Source of the DNA: Mesorhizobium ventifaucium
GTDB taxonomy: Bacteria > Pseudomonadota > Alphaproteobacteria > Rhizobiales > Rhizobiaceae
Reading direction: 5' to 3'
Assembly: GCF_935822925.1 (NCBI RefSeq)
Contig: NZ_CAKXZS010000005.1
Coordinates: 88,348 to 152,347, forward strand
Length of the DNA: 64,000 nucleotides
A model generated the notes under the pieces. That model saw nothing but the letters and a program-made list of their open reading frames with translations, did not search any database and was not told where the DNA came from. The position numbers and the translations under genes were made by a program. How positions within the stretch are numbered: position 1 is the stretch's first letter; every line of letters begins with the position of its first letter. Of the stretch, positions 25,902 through 34,859 are shown piece by piece.

Positions 25902-27287
25902 TCAGCGTGTCAGCGCATCGAGAATGCGCGCCCAGGAGCGTTGTCCCTTGTGGAAGGAACTCATCTCGTATTTTTCGTTCGGCGAATGGATGCGGTCATC
26001 GTCGAGCCCGAAACCGACCAGCAAGGATTCGATGCCGAGATAAGTCTGGAAATCGCCGACCACCGGGATCGAGCCGCCGCTTCCCGTGGTCACCGCCGGC
26101 TTCGGCCATTCGTCGGACAGCGCATCCTTGGCCTTGGCGAGAAATGGCGAGTCGTAGGAAAGCTGGATCGCCGGCGAGCCGCCATGCGGGTGGAAATCGA
26201 CTGAGCAGTCGGCCGGGATGCGCTCCCTGACGAAGGCCTGGAAAGCGGCGCGGATCTTTTCCGGATTCTGCTTGTGGACGAGGCGGAAAGACACTTTTGC
26301 CGAGGCTTCCGCCGCGATCACCGTCTTGAACCCTTTGCCGGTATAGCCACCTATAATGCCGTTGAACTCGGCAGTCGGCCGCGCCCAGGTGAGTTCGAGC
26401 ACCGAGCGGCCGTGTTCGCCGGAAGGGACCGACAGGCCGACAGGCCCAAGGAACGTCTCAGCGGTCTCGCCGAGCGCCTCCCACGACTTCAGGATCTGCG
26501 AAGGCGTCTCCTCGACACCGTCATAGAAACCGGGAATGGTGACGCGGCCGTCCTTGTCGTGGATGTCGGCCAGGATCCTGGCCAGGATGCGAATCGGATT
26601 GGCGGCAGCACCGCCATAGAGACCGGAATGCAGGTCGCGGTCGGCGGCTTTCACCGTGATCTCCTCGCCGACCAACCCGCGCAGCGCGACGCAGATGGAC
26701 GGTGTATCGCGGTCCCACATGCCGGTGTCGCAGACAAGCGCGAAGTCGGCCTTGAGTTCGGCCGCATTTGCCTCGAGGAAGGGCTTCAGCGATGGCGAGC
26801 CGGACTCCTCCTCGCCCTCGAACAGAATTGTGATGCGGCACGGCAGCTCGCCATGCACCTGCTTCCAGGCGCGGCAAGCCTCGACGAAGGTCATCAACTG
26901 CCCCTTGTCGTCGGCCGAACCACGTCCCGCGATCACCTGACGGCCGGGCTCGATCTCCTTTACCGAGGGCGCGAACGGATCGCTTTCCCAGAGCTCGATC
27001 GGGTCGACCGGCTGCACGTCGTAATGGCCATAGAACAGGACATGCGGTGCGCCCGCCGGCCCGTCATGGTGCGCCACCACCATCGGATGGCCTGGGGTGT
27101 CACGCATGCTCGCGTCGAACCCGATCAGTCTGAGCTGCGCCACCAGCCATTCCGCCGCCTTGCGGCAGTCTGCGGCATAGGTCGGATCGGTGGAGATCGA
27201 CTTGATCCTGAGCAGGCCGAACAGGCACTCCAGGCTCTCGTCGAGGTTGTTGTCGAGGCGGTCGAGGACGGGAGAAATTCTGGACAT
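25902..27287 (-). CDS. M20 family dipeptidase (metallo-hydrolase)
   Basis: The 461-residue cytosolic zinc peptidase has its metal ligands in YGHYDVQPVDP (His), GRGSADDKGQ (Asp), EGEEESGSP (Glu pair), CDTGMWDRD (Asp) and RIHSPNEKYE (His). A dimerisation domain occupies roughly residues 200-350. M20 dipeptidases of this group (carnosinase/CNDP-like) cleave dipeptides or N-acyl amino acids; the substrate is not predictable. It is transcribed leftward. A probable small RNA on the same strand ends about 94 bases before its start. Confidence 0.9.
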   Translation of the reverse strand: MSRISPVLDRLDNNLDESLECLFGLLRIKSISTDPTYAADCRKAAEWLVAQLRLIGFDASMRDTPGHPMVVAHHDGPAGAPHVLFYGHYDVQPVDPIELWESDPFAPSVKEIEPGRQVIAGRGSADDKGQLMTFVEACRAWKQVHGELPCRITILFEGEEESGSPSLKPFLEANAAELKADFALVCDTGMWDRDTPSICVALRGLVGEEITVKAADRDLHSGLYGGAAANPIRILARILADIHDKDGRVTIPGFYDGVEETPSQILKSWEALGETAETFLGPVGLSVPSGEHGRSVLELTWARPTAEFNGIIGGYTGKGFKTVIAAEASAKVSFRLVHKQNPEKIRAAFQAFVRERIPADCSVDFHPHGGSPAIQLSYDSPFLAKAKDALSDEWPKPAVTTGSGGSIPVVGDFQTYLGIESLLVGFGLDDDRIHSPNEKYEMSSFHKGQRSWARILDALTR

Positions 27288-27380
27288 TTTTATCAGGCCT
27301 TTCGATTCTGAGCGGCAACCCTAAAGCTGCGAGGCGGAAACGAAAAGCCGGCGGTCGTTGGACCACGGGCTTCAAAGGGC

Positions 27381-27526
27381 AAAAAAATGCCGCCGTGGTG
27401 GAGGGGGAACCACGGCGGCCTTTACTCGAAACGATGCGGCAGCCCGGAGAGGGGGATAGGCTGCCGCAAGTGTCCGGGATAGGCGGGGGACGGGCCTTGC
27501 TCCGGACCTCGGCGAAAAATGCCGAT
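27381..27526 (-). ncRNA. Probable three-hairpin small RNA with C-rich loops
   Basis: On the minus strand three stems follow one another: GTCCGG/CCGGAC (27472-27507), GCGGCAGCC/GGCTGCCGC (27436-27467) and GCCGCCGTGGT/ACCACGGCGGC (27389-27419). Each loop contains CCCCC, two of them as TCCCCCTC, which can pair with Shine-Dalgarno sequences. The last stem is followed by ATTTTTTT (27388-27381), a textbook intrinsic terminator. A promoter-like TTGAAT/CAAATA pair lies at 27561-27533. The layout resembles alphaproteobacterial sRNAs with anti-SD loops (alpha-r14/cuckoo type). The rest of 27288-27690 shows no gene. Confidence 0.65.
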
Positions 27527-27690
27527 GGCGTTTATTTGTGTCTCCGAACGTGGCGATTCAAGGGCACGAAAATTACACTTTCGTAACATACCCGTGATCG
27601 GATCGACGTGTCAGGGATGTTGCCGGAACCGGTGGTTGAGGCCGCCTTTGGCATGGACCACGACGCCGCGCCGCGCTATCCCTTCGTCCC

Positions 27691-30657
27691 ATGAGAAAAG
27701 GCGATCATCTGTTCCTTGTCGACGGCTCCGGCTATATCTTCCGTGCCTATCACGCGCTACCCCCACTGACCCGCAAATCCGATGGGCTGCCGACCAGTGC
27801 CGTCCTCGGCTTCTGCAATATGGTGTGGAAGCTGACGCAGGACGCCCGCAACACCGATGTCGGCATCGTGCCGACGCATTTCGCCGTCATCTTCGACTAT
27901 TCGTCGAAAACCTTCCGCAACGACCTCTACCCCGGATACAAGGCCAACCGCTCGGCACCGCCGGAAGATCTGATCCCGCAGTTCGGCCTGATCCGCCAGG
28001 CGACCAGGGCCTTCAACCTGCCCTGCCTCGAGACGGAAGGCTACGAGGCCGACGACCTGATCGCCACCTATTGCCGGCTTGCCTGCGAAGCTGGCGCCGA
28101 CACCACCATCATCTCCTCCGACAAGGATCTGATGCAGCTGGTCGGCCCTTCGGTCGCCATGTACGACCCGATGAAGGACCGCCAGATCGGCGTTCCCGAG
28201 GTCATCGAGAAATGGGGCGTGCCGCCGGAAAAAATGATCGATCTGCAGGCGCTGACCGGCGATTCGGTCGACAATGTGCCGGGCGTGCCCGGCATCGGGC
28301 CGAAGACCGCGGCGCAATTGCTGGAACAGTTCGGCAATCTCGACACGCTGCTCGCCCGTGCCACCGAGATCAAGCAGGACAAGCGCCGCGAATCGATCAT
28401 CGCCAATGCCGACAAGGCGCGCATCTCGCGTGAACTGGTGACGCTGAAGAACGACGTGCCGGTGAACGGCGGGCTCGATGATTTCGTGTTGCACCCGCCC
28501 GACGGACCGAGGCTGATCGGCTTCCTCAAGACGATGGAATTCTCCTCGCTGACCCGCCGCGTGGCGGAAGCGACCGGAACAGAAGCGGCTGACGTCAAAC
28601 CCGTTCCCGTCATTATCGAGCGCGCCGACACCGCGCATGGTCCCGATATGGGGTTTGGCGTGCCTGCAGCCGCCGAAAGCGCGGCAGGCGCGGTGACAGA
28701 CGAAGCCGGGGAAGCGGTGCCGGCCACCGTCAAGGTGGAACCCAAGCAAGGCGACACCCCTTCGCTTCTCTCGGCGCTTCGCTTCGAGGACGCCACTGCC
28801 AGCAAGATCGACACCAGCGCCTACGTTTCCATCCGCGACACTAAAGTGCTGAAGGCATGGGTGGCCGTGGCGATGGAGACCGGCATCGTCGCCTTCGACA
28901 CCGAGACCACTTCAGCCGATCCGATGCAGGCCGAGCTGATCGGCCTGTCCATAGCCACCGCGCCCGGTCGCGCCGCCTATGTGCCGCTCGCCCACAAAAG
29001 TGGCAACGGCGACCTGCTCGGCGGCGGAGTGGTCGAAAACCAGATTCCGATCCGTGAGGCGCTTGGCATCCTGAAGCCGTTGCTGGAGGACAGGTCGGTT
29101 CTCAAGATCGTTCAGGAGCTGAAATACGACCTCGTCGTCATGAGCCGCCACGGCATCGATATCGCCCCCTTCGACGACACCATGCTGATTTCCTACGTGC
29201 TCGACGCAGGCACCTCCGGCGGCCACAGCATGGCGGCTCTGTCGGAAAAGTGGCTCGGCCACTCGACCATTGCCCTCAAGGAACTGGCCGGCTCTGGAAG
29301 AAGCTTCGTCGGCTTCGACCAGGTCGACATCGACAAGGCAACGGCCTATGCCGCGGAGCACGCCGATGTGACGCTCAGGCTCTGGCGGGTGCTAAAGCCA
29401 CGGCTTGCCGCCAAGGGCCTGATCTCGGTCTACGAGCGGCTGGAACGGCCGCTGGTGCCGGTTCTGGCAAGAATGGAGCAGCGCGGCATCTCCGTCGACC
29501 GGCAGATCCTGTCGCGGCTCTCCGGCGAGCTGGCACAGGGCGCCGCGCGGCTGGAGGACGAGATCTACCAACTCGTCGGTGAGCGCATCAATATCGGCTC
29601 GCCAAAACAGCTCGGCGATATCCTGTTCGGCAGGATGGGCCTGCCCGGCGGCTCCAAGACCAAGACCGGCCAATGGTCGACCTCGGCGCAGCTCCTGGAA
29701 GACCTCGCCGCAGAAGGCCACGAGTTGCCACGCAAGATCGTCGACTGGCGCCAGCTGACCAAATTGAAATCGACCTATACCGATGCGCTGCCCGGTTTCG
29801 TCCATCCCGACACCAAGCGCGTCCACACCTCATACGCGCTTGCCGCAACGACGACGGGCCGGCTGTCGTCCTCCGATCCCAATTTGCAGAACATTCCGGT
29901 ACGCACCGTCGAGGGGCGAAAGATCCGGACGGCCTTCATCGCCGACAAGGGCAACAAGCTGGTTTCCGCCGACTACAGCCAGATCGAGCTGCGTGTGCTC
30001 GCCCATGTCGCCGAGATCCCGCAGCTCAAGCAGGCGTTTGCCGACGGCGCCGACATCCACGCCATCACCGCCTCCGAAATGTTCAACGTGCCGGTCGAGG
30101 GCATGCCCTCGGAGATACGCCGCCGCGCCAAGGCGATCAATTTTGGCATCATCTACGGCATTTCCGCCTTTGGCCTGGCCAACCAGCTGTCGATCCCGCG
30201 CGAAGAGGCCGGCGCCTATATCAAGAAATACTTCGAACGCTTCCCCGGCATCCGCGATTATATCGACGCGACCAAGGCCTATGCCCGCGAATACGGCTAT
30301 GTCGAAACGATCTTCGGCCGCCGCATCCACTATCCGGAGATACGGTCGTCGAACCCGTCAGTCCGTGCCTTCAACGAGCGCGCCTCGATCAACGCCCGGC
30401 TGCAGGGCACAGCGGCCGACATCATCCGCCGCGCCATGATACGCATGGACGACGCGCTGGAAAAGGCGAAGCTTTCGGCCCGCATGCTGCTGCAAGTGCA
30501 TGACGAGCTGGTCTTCGAGACGGCCGAAGCGGAGGTCGAGGCGACGATCCCCGTCGTGCGCCATGTGATGGAGAACGCCGCGATGCCGGCGGTGTCGATG
30601 TCGGTGCCGCTGCATGTCGACGCACGCGCCGCCGACAATTGGGAAGAGGCTCATTGA
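27691..30657 (+). CDS. polA: DNA polymerase I
   Basis: The 988-residue enzyme has all three activities. The 5'-nuclease domain is residues ~1-290 (GYEADDLIATY, GDSVDNVPGVPGIGPKTAAQLL). The 3'-5' exonuclease domain is ~370-560 (AFDTETTSADP with the DxE pair, ELKYDLVVMSR). The polymerase domain is ~590-988, with motif A SADYSQIELRVLAH, motif B RRRAKAINFGIIYG and motif C LLQVHDELVFE. It fills repair and Okazaki gaps. The intact DxE supports an active proofreading domain. It is monocistronic; the 143-bp repeat follows 13 bases after the stop. Confidence 0.98.
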   Translation: MRKGDHLFLVDGSGYIFRAYHALPPLTRKSDGLPTSAVLGFCNMVWKLTQDARNTDVGIVPTHFAVIFDYSSKTFRNDLYPGYKANRSAPPEDLIPQFGLIRQATRAFNLPCLETEGYEADDLIATYCRLACEAGADTTIISSDKDLMQLVGPSVAMYDPMKDRQIGVPEVIEKWGVPPEKMIDLQALTGDSVDNVPGVPGIGPKTAAQLLEQFGNLDTLLARATEIKQDKRRESIIANADKARISRELVTLKNDVPVNGGLDDFVLHPPDGPRLIGFLKTMEFSSLTRRVAEATGTEAADVKPVPVIIERADTAHGPDMGFGVPAAAESAAGAVTDEAGEAVPATVKVEPKQGDTPSLLSALRFEDATASKIDTSAYVSIRDTKVLKAWVAVAMETGIVAFDTETTSADPMQAELIGLSIATAPGRAAYVPLAHKSGNGDLLGGGVVENQIPIREALGILKPLLEDRSVLKIVQELKYDLVVMSRHGIDIAPFDDTMLISYVLDAGTSGGHSMAALSEKWLGHSTIALKELAGSGRSFVGFDQVDIDKATAYAAEHADVTLRLWRVLKPRLAAKGLISVYERLERPLVPVLARMEQRGISVDRQILSRLSGELAQGAARLEDEIYQLVGERINIGSPKQLGDILFGRMGLPGGSKTKTGQWSTSAQLLEDLAAEGHELPRKIVDWRQLTKLKSTYTDALPGFVHPDTKRVHTSYALAATTTGRLSSSDPNLQNIPVRTVEGRKIRTAFIADKGNKLVSADYSQIELRVLAHVAEIPQLKQAFADGADIHAITASEMFNVPVEGMPSEIRRRAKAINFGIIYGISAFGLANQLSIPREEAGAYIKKYFERFPGIRDYIDATKAYAREYGYVETIFGRRIHYPEIRSSNPSVRAFNERASINARLQGTAADIIRRAMIRMDDALEKAKLSARMLLQVHDELVFETAEAEVEATIPVVRHVMENAAMPAVSMSVPLHVDARAADNWEEAH

Positions 30658-30670
30658 TGCCCCCAAGCCA

Positions 30671-30812
30671 GGTGTGTTGAGATTCAGGTCAGGCCGAGTC
30701 GAAAATGGTGGCTCCGAGAACCGGAGCGGAGCGTACTTTTGGGTACGTGAGCACCGGAAGCGCAGGAAGTCACCATTTGCAGGCCGGCATCACCTGAATA
30801 TCAATACACCTT
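30671..30812. repeat. 143-bp imperfect palindromic element, copy 2
   Basis: This copy is near-identical to 11867-12009: left end GGTGTGTTGAGATTCAGGTC, internal hairpin CGTAC-TTTTGG-GTACG (30732-30747), right end ACCTGAATATCAATACACC. It fills the gap between convergent polA and zur. As with cysH, its right end overlaps the neighbouring leftward gene's stop codon (zur TAA, 30811-30813). Confidence 0.85.
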
Positions 30813-31215
30813 AAGCCGCCTCGGCCAGGCATTTGGCACACGTCCCGCGAAATTCTATCACCGCCTTCTTGGCGGCAAAGCCGGTCGAGCGCACCCATTC
30901 GTCGAGCCGGTGCCCGACATCATGGTCGGAAAATTCGGTCACCTGTCCGCATGTGTCGCAGATGGCAAAGGCGGTCATCGAATGGCTGTGGTCGTGCGGC
31001 TCGGCGCAGGCGACAAAGGAATTGAGGCTTTCGAGCCTGTGCACGAAGCCGGACTTCACCAGCGTGTCGAGCGCGCGATAGACCTGCAGCGGTGCGCGAA
31101 AACCCCGCTCGCGAAGCTGGTCGAGCAATGTATAGGCGCTGAGCGGCCCGCTGGCGGCCTCGAGTTTCTCGAGCACGCACAACTGGTTCTTCGTCAGCCC
31201 ATTCCTTGCCACCAT
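30811..31215 (-). CDS. zur: Fur-family regulator, probable Zur
   Basis: The 134-residue protein has an N-terminal winged helix (LTKNQLCVLEKLEAASGPLSAYTLLDQL, APLQVYRALDTLVKSGFVHRLES) and a C-terminal metal-binding half. HDHSH, CDTCG and the terminal CAKC give the structural zinc site and sensing ligands typical of Zur rather than Fur or Mur. It would repress zinc uptake genes when zinc is sufficient. No znuABC gene is adjacent. The stop codon lies within the repeat element. Confidence 0.85.
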   Translation of the reverse strand: MVARNGLTKNQLCVLEKLEAASGPLSAYTLLDQLRERGFRAPLQVYRALDTLVKSGFVHRLESLNSFVACAEPHDHSHSMTAFAICDTCGQVTEFSDHDVGHRLDEWVRSTGFAAKKAVIEFRGTCAKCLAEAA

Positions 31216-31375
31216 GATCCTGTTTCCAACCCGTTTTGCGCCGGCTGCAGGTCATTTCCGCATGCAAACGCTTCAATTCCATCCAGATAGCGACGAACCG
31301 GCCTTTTTGCTACTGTTTCTGTGCCGGCACGGCCAGAAGCCGGCTAACTCCGAGCAGACGCAAACTCGATGAAAC

Positions 31376-31396
31376 CGGCGGGAGCAGTCCCCGCCG
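31376..31396 (-). terminator. Hairpin downstream of the aldo/keto reductase
   Basis: CGGCGGG (31376-31382) pairs with CCCGCCG (31390-31396) around a 7-base loop, about 42 bases after the reductase stop on the minus strand. No clear T run follows, so termination efficiency is doubtful. The remaining 31216-31437 gap shows no gene. Confidence 0.35.
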
Positions 31397-31437
31397 CACC
31401 TGTTAGGCTATGCGTTGCCATCATTTCCGGGTTGGGA

Positions 31438-32484
31438 TCACTTCCGTGGTGGACCCTTGCGCTCGGCGGAGGCGGCCCACAGATTGATGTCGGCTTCGCG
31501 CGCGTAGGTGTCGATTTCGGCGAGCTCGGCATCGCTGAAGTCGAGCGCCTTCAGCGCGCCGACGCAATCCTCGACCTGTTCCGGCCGGCTGGCGCCGATC
31601 AGCGCCGAGGTCACCCGGCCCCGGCGCAGCACCCAGGCCAGCGCCATCTGCGCCAGCGTCTGCCCACGTCGGCCGGCTATCGCGTTCAGCGCCTTGATGT
31701 TGGCGATGGTCTTGTCGTTGATGAAGGCCGGCCGCAGCGACTTGCCCTGGCTGGCGCGGCTGCCCTCAGGGATGCCGCCGAGATATTTGTCGGTCAGCAT
31801 GCCTTGCGCCAGCGGCGTGAACACGATCGAGCCGACGCCGAGCCCCTCCAGCGTGTCGAGCAGACCATCGTCCTCGACCCAGCGGTTGAGCATCGAATAG
31901 CTCGGCTGATGGATGATGCAAGGCGTGCCGAGCTGCTTCAATATGTCGGCGGCCTCGCGCGTGCGCTGCGAATTGTAGGAGGAGATGCCAGCATAAAGCG
32001 CCTTGCCCGAGCGCACCGCGTGATCGAGCGCACCCATCGTTTCTTCCAGCGGCGTATCAGGGTCGAAGCGGTGCGAATAGAAGATGTCGACATACTCGAG
32101 CCCCATCCGCTTCAGGCTCTGGTTGAGACTGGCCAGCACATATTTACGCCCGCCCCATTCGCCATAAGGTCCGGCCCACATCTCATAACCGGCCTTGGTC
32201 GAGATGATCAGCTCGTCGCGATAGGAGGGGAAATCCGTCCGCAGGATTTCGCCAAAAGCCGTCTCCGCCGAACCGGGTGGCGGGCCGTAATTGTTGGCGA
32301 GGTCAAAATGTGTGATGCCGAGATCGAAGGCCTTGCGCGCTATCGCCTGCTTGGTCCGGTGCGGCGTGTCGTCACCGAAATTGTGCCAGAGCCCGAGCGA
32401 GATCGCTGGCAATTTCAGGCCGGATCGCCCGCAGCGATTGTAGACCATGTTCTCGTAGCGGTTTTCAGCAGGCACATAGGGCAT
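31438..32484 (-). CDS. L-glyceraldehyde-3-phosphate reductase-type aldo/keto reductase (YghZ/MgrA-like)
   Basis: The 348-residue (alpha/beta)8 oxidoreductase has the AKR catalytic residues in FDLANNYG (Asp, Tyr), STKAGYEMW (Lys) and FYSHRFDPD (His). NADPH-binding residues are near the C-terminus (SALIGASRPEQVEDCVGAL). The start MPYVPAENRYENMVYNRCGRSGL and the WAGPYGEWGGRKY insert are characteristic of the YghZ/MgrA group, which reduces L-glyceraldehyde 3-phosphate and methylglyoxal. It lies downstream of the sugar operon, separated by 385 bases of repeats, so it may be transcribed separately. Confidence 0.88.
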   Translation of the reverse strand: MPYVPAENRYENMVYNRCGRSGLKLPAISLGLWHNFGDDTPHRTKQAIARKAFDLGITHFDLANNYGPPPGSAETAFGEILRTDFPSYRDELIISTKAGYEMWAGPYGEWGGRKYVLASLNQSLKRMGLEYVDIFYSHRFDPDTPLEETMGALDHAVRSGKALYAGISSYNSQRTREAADILKQLGTPCIIHQPSYSMLNRWVEDDGLLDTLEGLGVGSIVFTPLAQGMLTDKYLGGIPEGSRASQGKSLRPAFINDKTIANIKALNAIAGRRGQTLAQMALAWVLRRGRVTSALIGASRPEQVEDCVGALKALDFSDAELAEIDTYAREADINLWAASAERKGPPRK

Positions 32485-32534
32485 GGGGGATCCTCAAATC
32501 ATAAGCGAGCCAGGCAGCTGCCACCGCGAAAAAA

Positions 32535-32590
32535 GGGTGAGTCGGCTCTGCCTCTCACCCTTAGCCTCTCCCCGTTCCAATGGGGAGAGG
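32535..32590. repeat. GGGTGAG/CTCTCCCC double hairpin repeat
   Basis: GGGTGAG (32535-32541) pairs with CTCACCC (32554-32560), and CCTCTCCCC (32565-32573) pairs with GGGGAGAGG (32582-32590). This is a familiar rhizobial intergenic hairpin repeat. It is the first of four repeat types stacked in the gap 32485-32869. Confidence 0.7.
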
Positions 32591-32652
32591 GTCGACATGT
32601 CGCAACCACTGAAGCGCTTAGAGGCTTGTTAGGAAAGTCGCTCCGGCGAGTC

Positions 32653-32705
32653 ATATGGTGGTGGTTTCGAGAACCGGAGCGGAGCGGACATTTGGGTCCG
32701 TGAGC
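32653..32705. repeat. Partial, diverged copy of the 143-bp element
   Basis: The middle of the element is recognisable (TGGTGGTTTCGAGAACCGGA, then the internal hairpin), but both inverted ends are missing. The hairpin reads CGGAC-ATTTGG-GTCCG (32685-32700) against CGTAC...GTACG in the other copies, a paired change that keeps the stem. Confidence 0.7.
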
Positions 32706-32707
32706 CC

Positions 32708-32808
32708 GCATGACCCCGAAAATCGGAAAGATTTTCGGAAGGGATCATGCGCAAAATCAAAAGTGCTACAGCGTCCTTTGCGCGTCCAAAGGACGCGCGG
32801 CGCTGTAG
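32708..32808. repeat. Two further palindromic repeats in the same gap
   Basis: GCATGACCCC (32708-32717) and GGGATCATGC (32741-32750) enclose an inner stem CCGAAAATC/GATTTTCGG. Next, CTACAGCG (32766-32773) and CGCTGTAG (32801-32808) enclose GTCCTTTG/CAAAGGAC. Fragments of the second type also occur near 10460-10480 and 25790-25830. There is no coding capacity. Confidence 0.7.
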
Positions 32809-32869
32809 GTAAGCGCAGAAAACGCCATCATGGCCGCCGGGAGCAGAGTTTCCAAACAGTCTCTTGCAC

Positions 32870-34033
32870 CTATTTCTTCTTCGCCGAAGGTCCTTTCTTC
32901 TTCGCTAACAGCCCTTCCGCATCCTTGACGCCCAGTGCCGCAGGCCGTTCGCAGGTGGTCTGCATGGCAACGAACTTTCCGCTCGCGCCCGACCGCAACA
33001 TGCCGGTCATCACATCGACGGCATGCAGCGCCAGTTCCATCGAGCAGCGATGCGGTCGACCTTCCGCAATCGCCAGCGCCATGTCGGCGAGACCGGCGGT
33101 GCGGTAATTGGCCATCATGCCGTGCGAATGCATCTGGTTGGCCACGCCGAACGGATGCTTCCACTTCGGCAACTTCTTGACCGGCTTGGCGGCATTGGTG
33201 AAGCGAACGTCGCCGCCGAAGAAATTCGGATCCGGCAAGAACACCGTGCCCAATTCGCCGTAGAGTTCCATCGGCGCATGGCCATGGCTCCACACGTCCC
33301 AGCTGCTATTGAGCGTCACCACGGCGCCATTCTCGAACTCCATCACGCCGTGGATCGTCGTCGGAGTGGCGACCAGGATTTTTTCGCCCGCGCGCGGCTT
33401 CGAACTGATGGTGCGTTCTGTCGAGGGGATCGAAGCGAAGGCCGCCACCTGCTTCACCGGTCCGATCAGCTGGATCAGGTTGGTGATGTAATAGGGTCCG
33501 ATATCGAGCACCGGACCAGCGCCAGGCTGGAAGAAGAAGTCCGGATTGGGGTGCCAGTGCTCCATCCCATGGCTCATCACGTGGCATGTGCCGCTGGTGA
33601 TCTTGCCAAGCTTGCCAGTGTCGATCAGGTTGCGGACAAGCTGGTGCGCGCCACCGAGGAAAGTGTCCGGCGCCGAGCCGATGCGCAGTCCGTCTCTCTC
33701 CGCCAGTTTCTTCAGGTCGAGCCCTTCCTTGACCGACAGCACGAACGGCTTTTCCGAATAGACGTGCTTGCCGGCATCGAGGATCTGTTTCGACACCTCG
33801 TAGTGCACCGCCGGAATGGTGAGATTGACGATGATGTCGATGTCGCCGGCCTTGAGCAGCCCTTCGACTGTCTCGGCGCGCAACTTGAACTCCTTCGCCC
33901 GCGCCTTCGCCGCATCCATGTTGATATCCGCGCAGGCGCGCATCTCGATGCCGCGAAACAGCGGCGCCAGTGAAAAATACGCCTTCGAGATGTTGCCGCA
34001 GCCGATGACGCCGACCCCAAGTTTTCTTGCCAT
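32870..34033 (-). CDS. Gfo/Idh/MocA family oxidoreductase
   Basis: The 387-residue NAD(P)-dependent dehydrogenase has an N-terminal Rossmann fold (GVGVIGCGNISKAYF) and the family EKP motif (HVYSEKPFVLS). The second domain carries PVLDIGPYYITNLIQLIG, with the usual D-x-x-x-Y/H catalytic pair. Such enzymes oxidise or reduce sugars and cyclitols, often at C3. The C-terminus ends in a Lys-rich repeat (LLAKKKGPSAKKK), unusual for the family. It follows the sugar isomerase by 12 bases in the same operon, so it probably acts on the transported sugar. Confidence 0.88.
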   Translation of the reverse strand: MARKLGVGVIGCGNISKAYFSLAPLFRGIEMRACADINMDAAKARAKEFKLRAETVEGLLKAGDIDIIVNLTIPAVHYEVSKQILDAGKHVYSEKPFVLSVKEGLDLKKLAERDGLRIGSAPDTFLGGAHQLVRNLIDTGKLGKITSGTCHVMSHGMEHWHPNPDFFFQPGAGPVLDIGPYYITNLIQLIGPVKQVAAFASIPSTERTISSKPRAGEKILVATPTTIHGVMEFENGAVVTLNSSWDVWSHGHAPMELYGELGTVFLPDPNFFGGDVRFTNAAKPVKKLPKWKHPFGVANQMHSHGMMANYRTAGLADMALAIAEGRPHRCSMELALHAVDVMTGMLRSGASGKFVAMQTTCERPAALGVKDAEGLLAKKKGPSAKKK

Positions 34034-34045
34034 GCTGGTTTGCTC

Positions 34046-34792
34046 CTAATAGGTCTTGGCGGCTGCGATCGAGCGGCGGGCGAAGCGCTCGATGTCATTG
34101 GGATTGTCCTGTTCCATGACGTAGTATTTGGCGGCGCTGTTGGCGCGCAGCGCCTGGATCAGACCGGCCCAGTCGATCGTGCCGTGGCCGACATCGGACC
34201 AGCCGTCCTCGTCGAGGCCCTCGCCGGGCTTGGCGATGTCCTTGACATGGACGGCGGCGATACGTTTGCCATACTTCTCGATCCAGGGCAGCGGATCGCC
34301 GCCGCCGCGCACCACCCAGGCGACGTCTATCTCCCAGCCGACGTCGGGCGCTGCCGCCAGGATGTGGTCCTGCGGCACCGAGCCGTCGGCAAGCCTCTTG
34401 AACTCGAAGTCATGATTGTGCCAGGCAAAGCCGTAGCCGGCTTTGTCAGCCGTCTCGCCGACCTTGGCCAGGCGTGCGCCGAAGCTGCGCCAGCCGGCGG
34501 CGTCGGTCGGCCTGCTCTCGGCGACCAGATAGGGGCAGATGAGCAGCGTGATGCCGAGCGCGTCGGCAATTTTGCGCACGCCGTCAAAATCGTTCTCAAG
34601 CGCATCGATCGAGAAATGGCCGGTCGGCATGGCGAGCCCGTTCTTGTCGAGTTCGGCACGAATTGCCTTGGGATCGTCATAGACGCCGCCGAACCCCTCG
34701 ACCTGCGCGTAGCCGAGCTCGCCCAGCATCTTGAGCACCCCTGCCCAAGGTTGGAAGTTGCGGGCGCTGTAAAGTTGGAATGACCAATTCAT
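34046..34792 (-). CDS. Sugar phosphate isomerase/epimerase (AP endonuclease-2-like TIM barrel)
   Basis: The 248-residue protein has the xylose-isomerase-like TIM barrel: LYSARNFQPWAGVLKMLGELGYAQVEGFG at the N-terminus, ICPYLVAESRP, FAWHNHDFEF, GWEIDVAWV and AAVHVKDIA, with metal-binding Glu/His/Asp spread across the strands. Members isomerise or epimerise sugars and cyclitols, frequently together with Gfo/Idh/MocA dehydrogenases. It is located between the transporter ATPase and that dehydrogenase gene, which supports joint catabolism of the imported substrate. Confidence 0.85.
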   Translation of the reverse strand: MNWSFQLYSARNFQPWAGVLKMLGELGYAQVEGFGGVYDDPKAIRAELDKNGLAMPTGHFSIDALENDFDGVRKIADALGITLLICPYLVAESRPTDAAGWRSFGARLAKVGETADKAGYGFAWHNHDFEFKRLADGSVPQDHILAAAPDVGWEIDVAWVVRGGGDPLPWIEKYGKRIAAVHVKDIAKPGEGLDEDGWSDVGHGTIDWAGLIQALRANSAAKYYVMEQDNPNDIERFARRSIAAAKTY

Positions 34793-34859
34793 CGTCTCTG
34801 TCCGTTCTCTGGGGATGGATGTTTTGAGGGTGAAATTCCCGGGGTCTTACAGGCGGGTG

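Noticed and set aside
27389..27467. Plain plus-strand terminator ahead of polA
   Set aside because: The T run is on the minus strand only, and there is no rightward gene upstream to terminate; the three-hairpin leftward RNA explains the layout better.
30811..31215. Iron-sensing Fur or manganese-sensing Mur instead of Zur
   Set aside because: The HDHSH, CDTCG and CAKC pattern with the short N-terminus fits Zur better; a binding assay would settle it.
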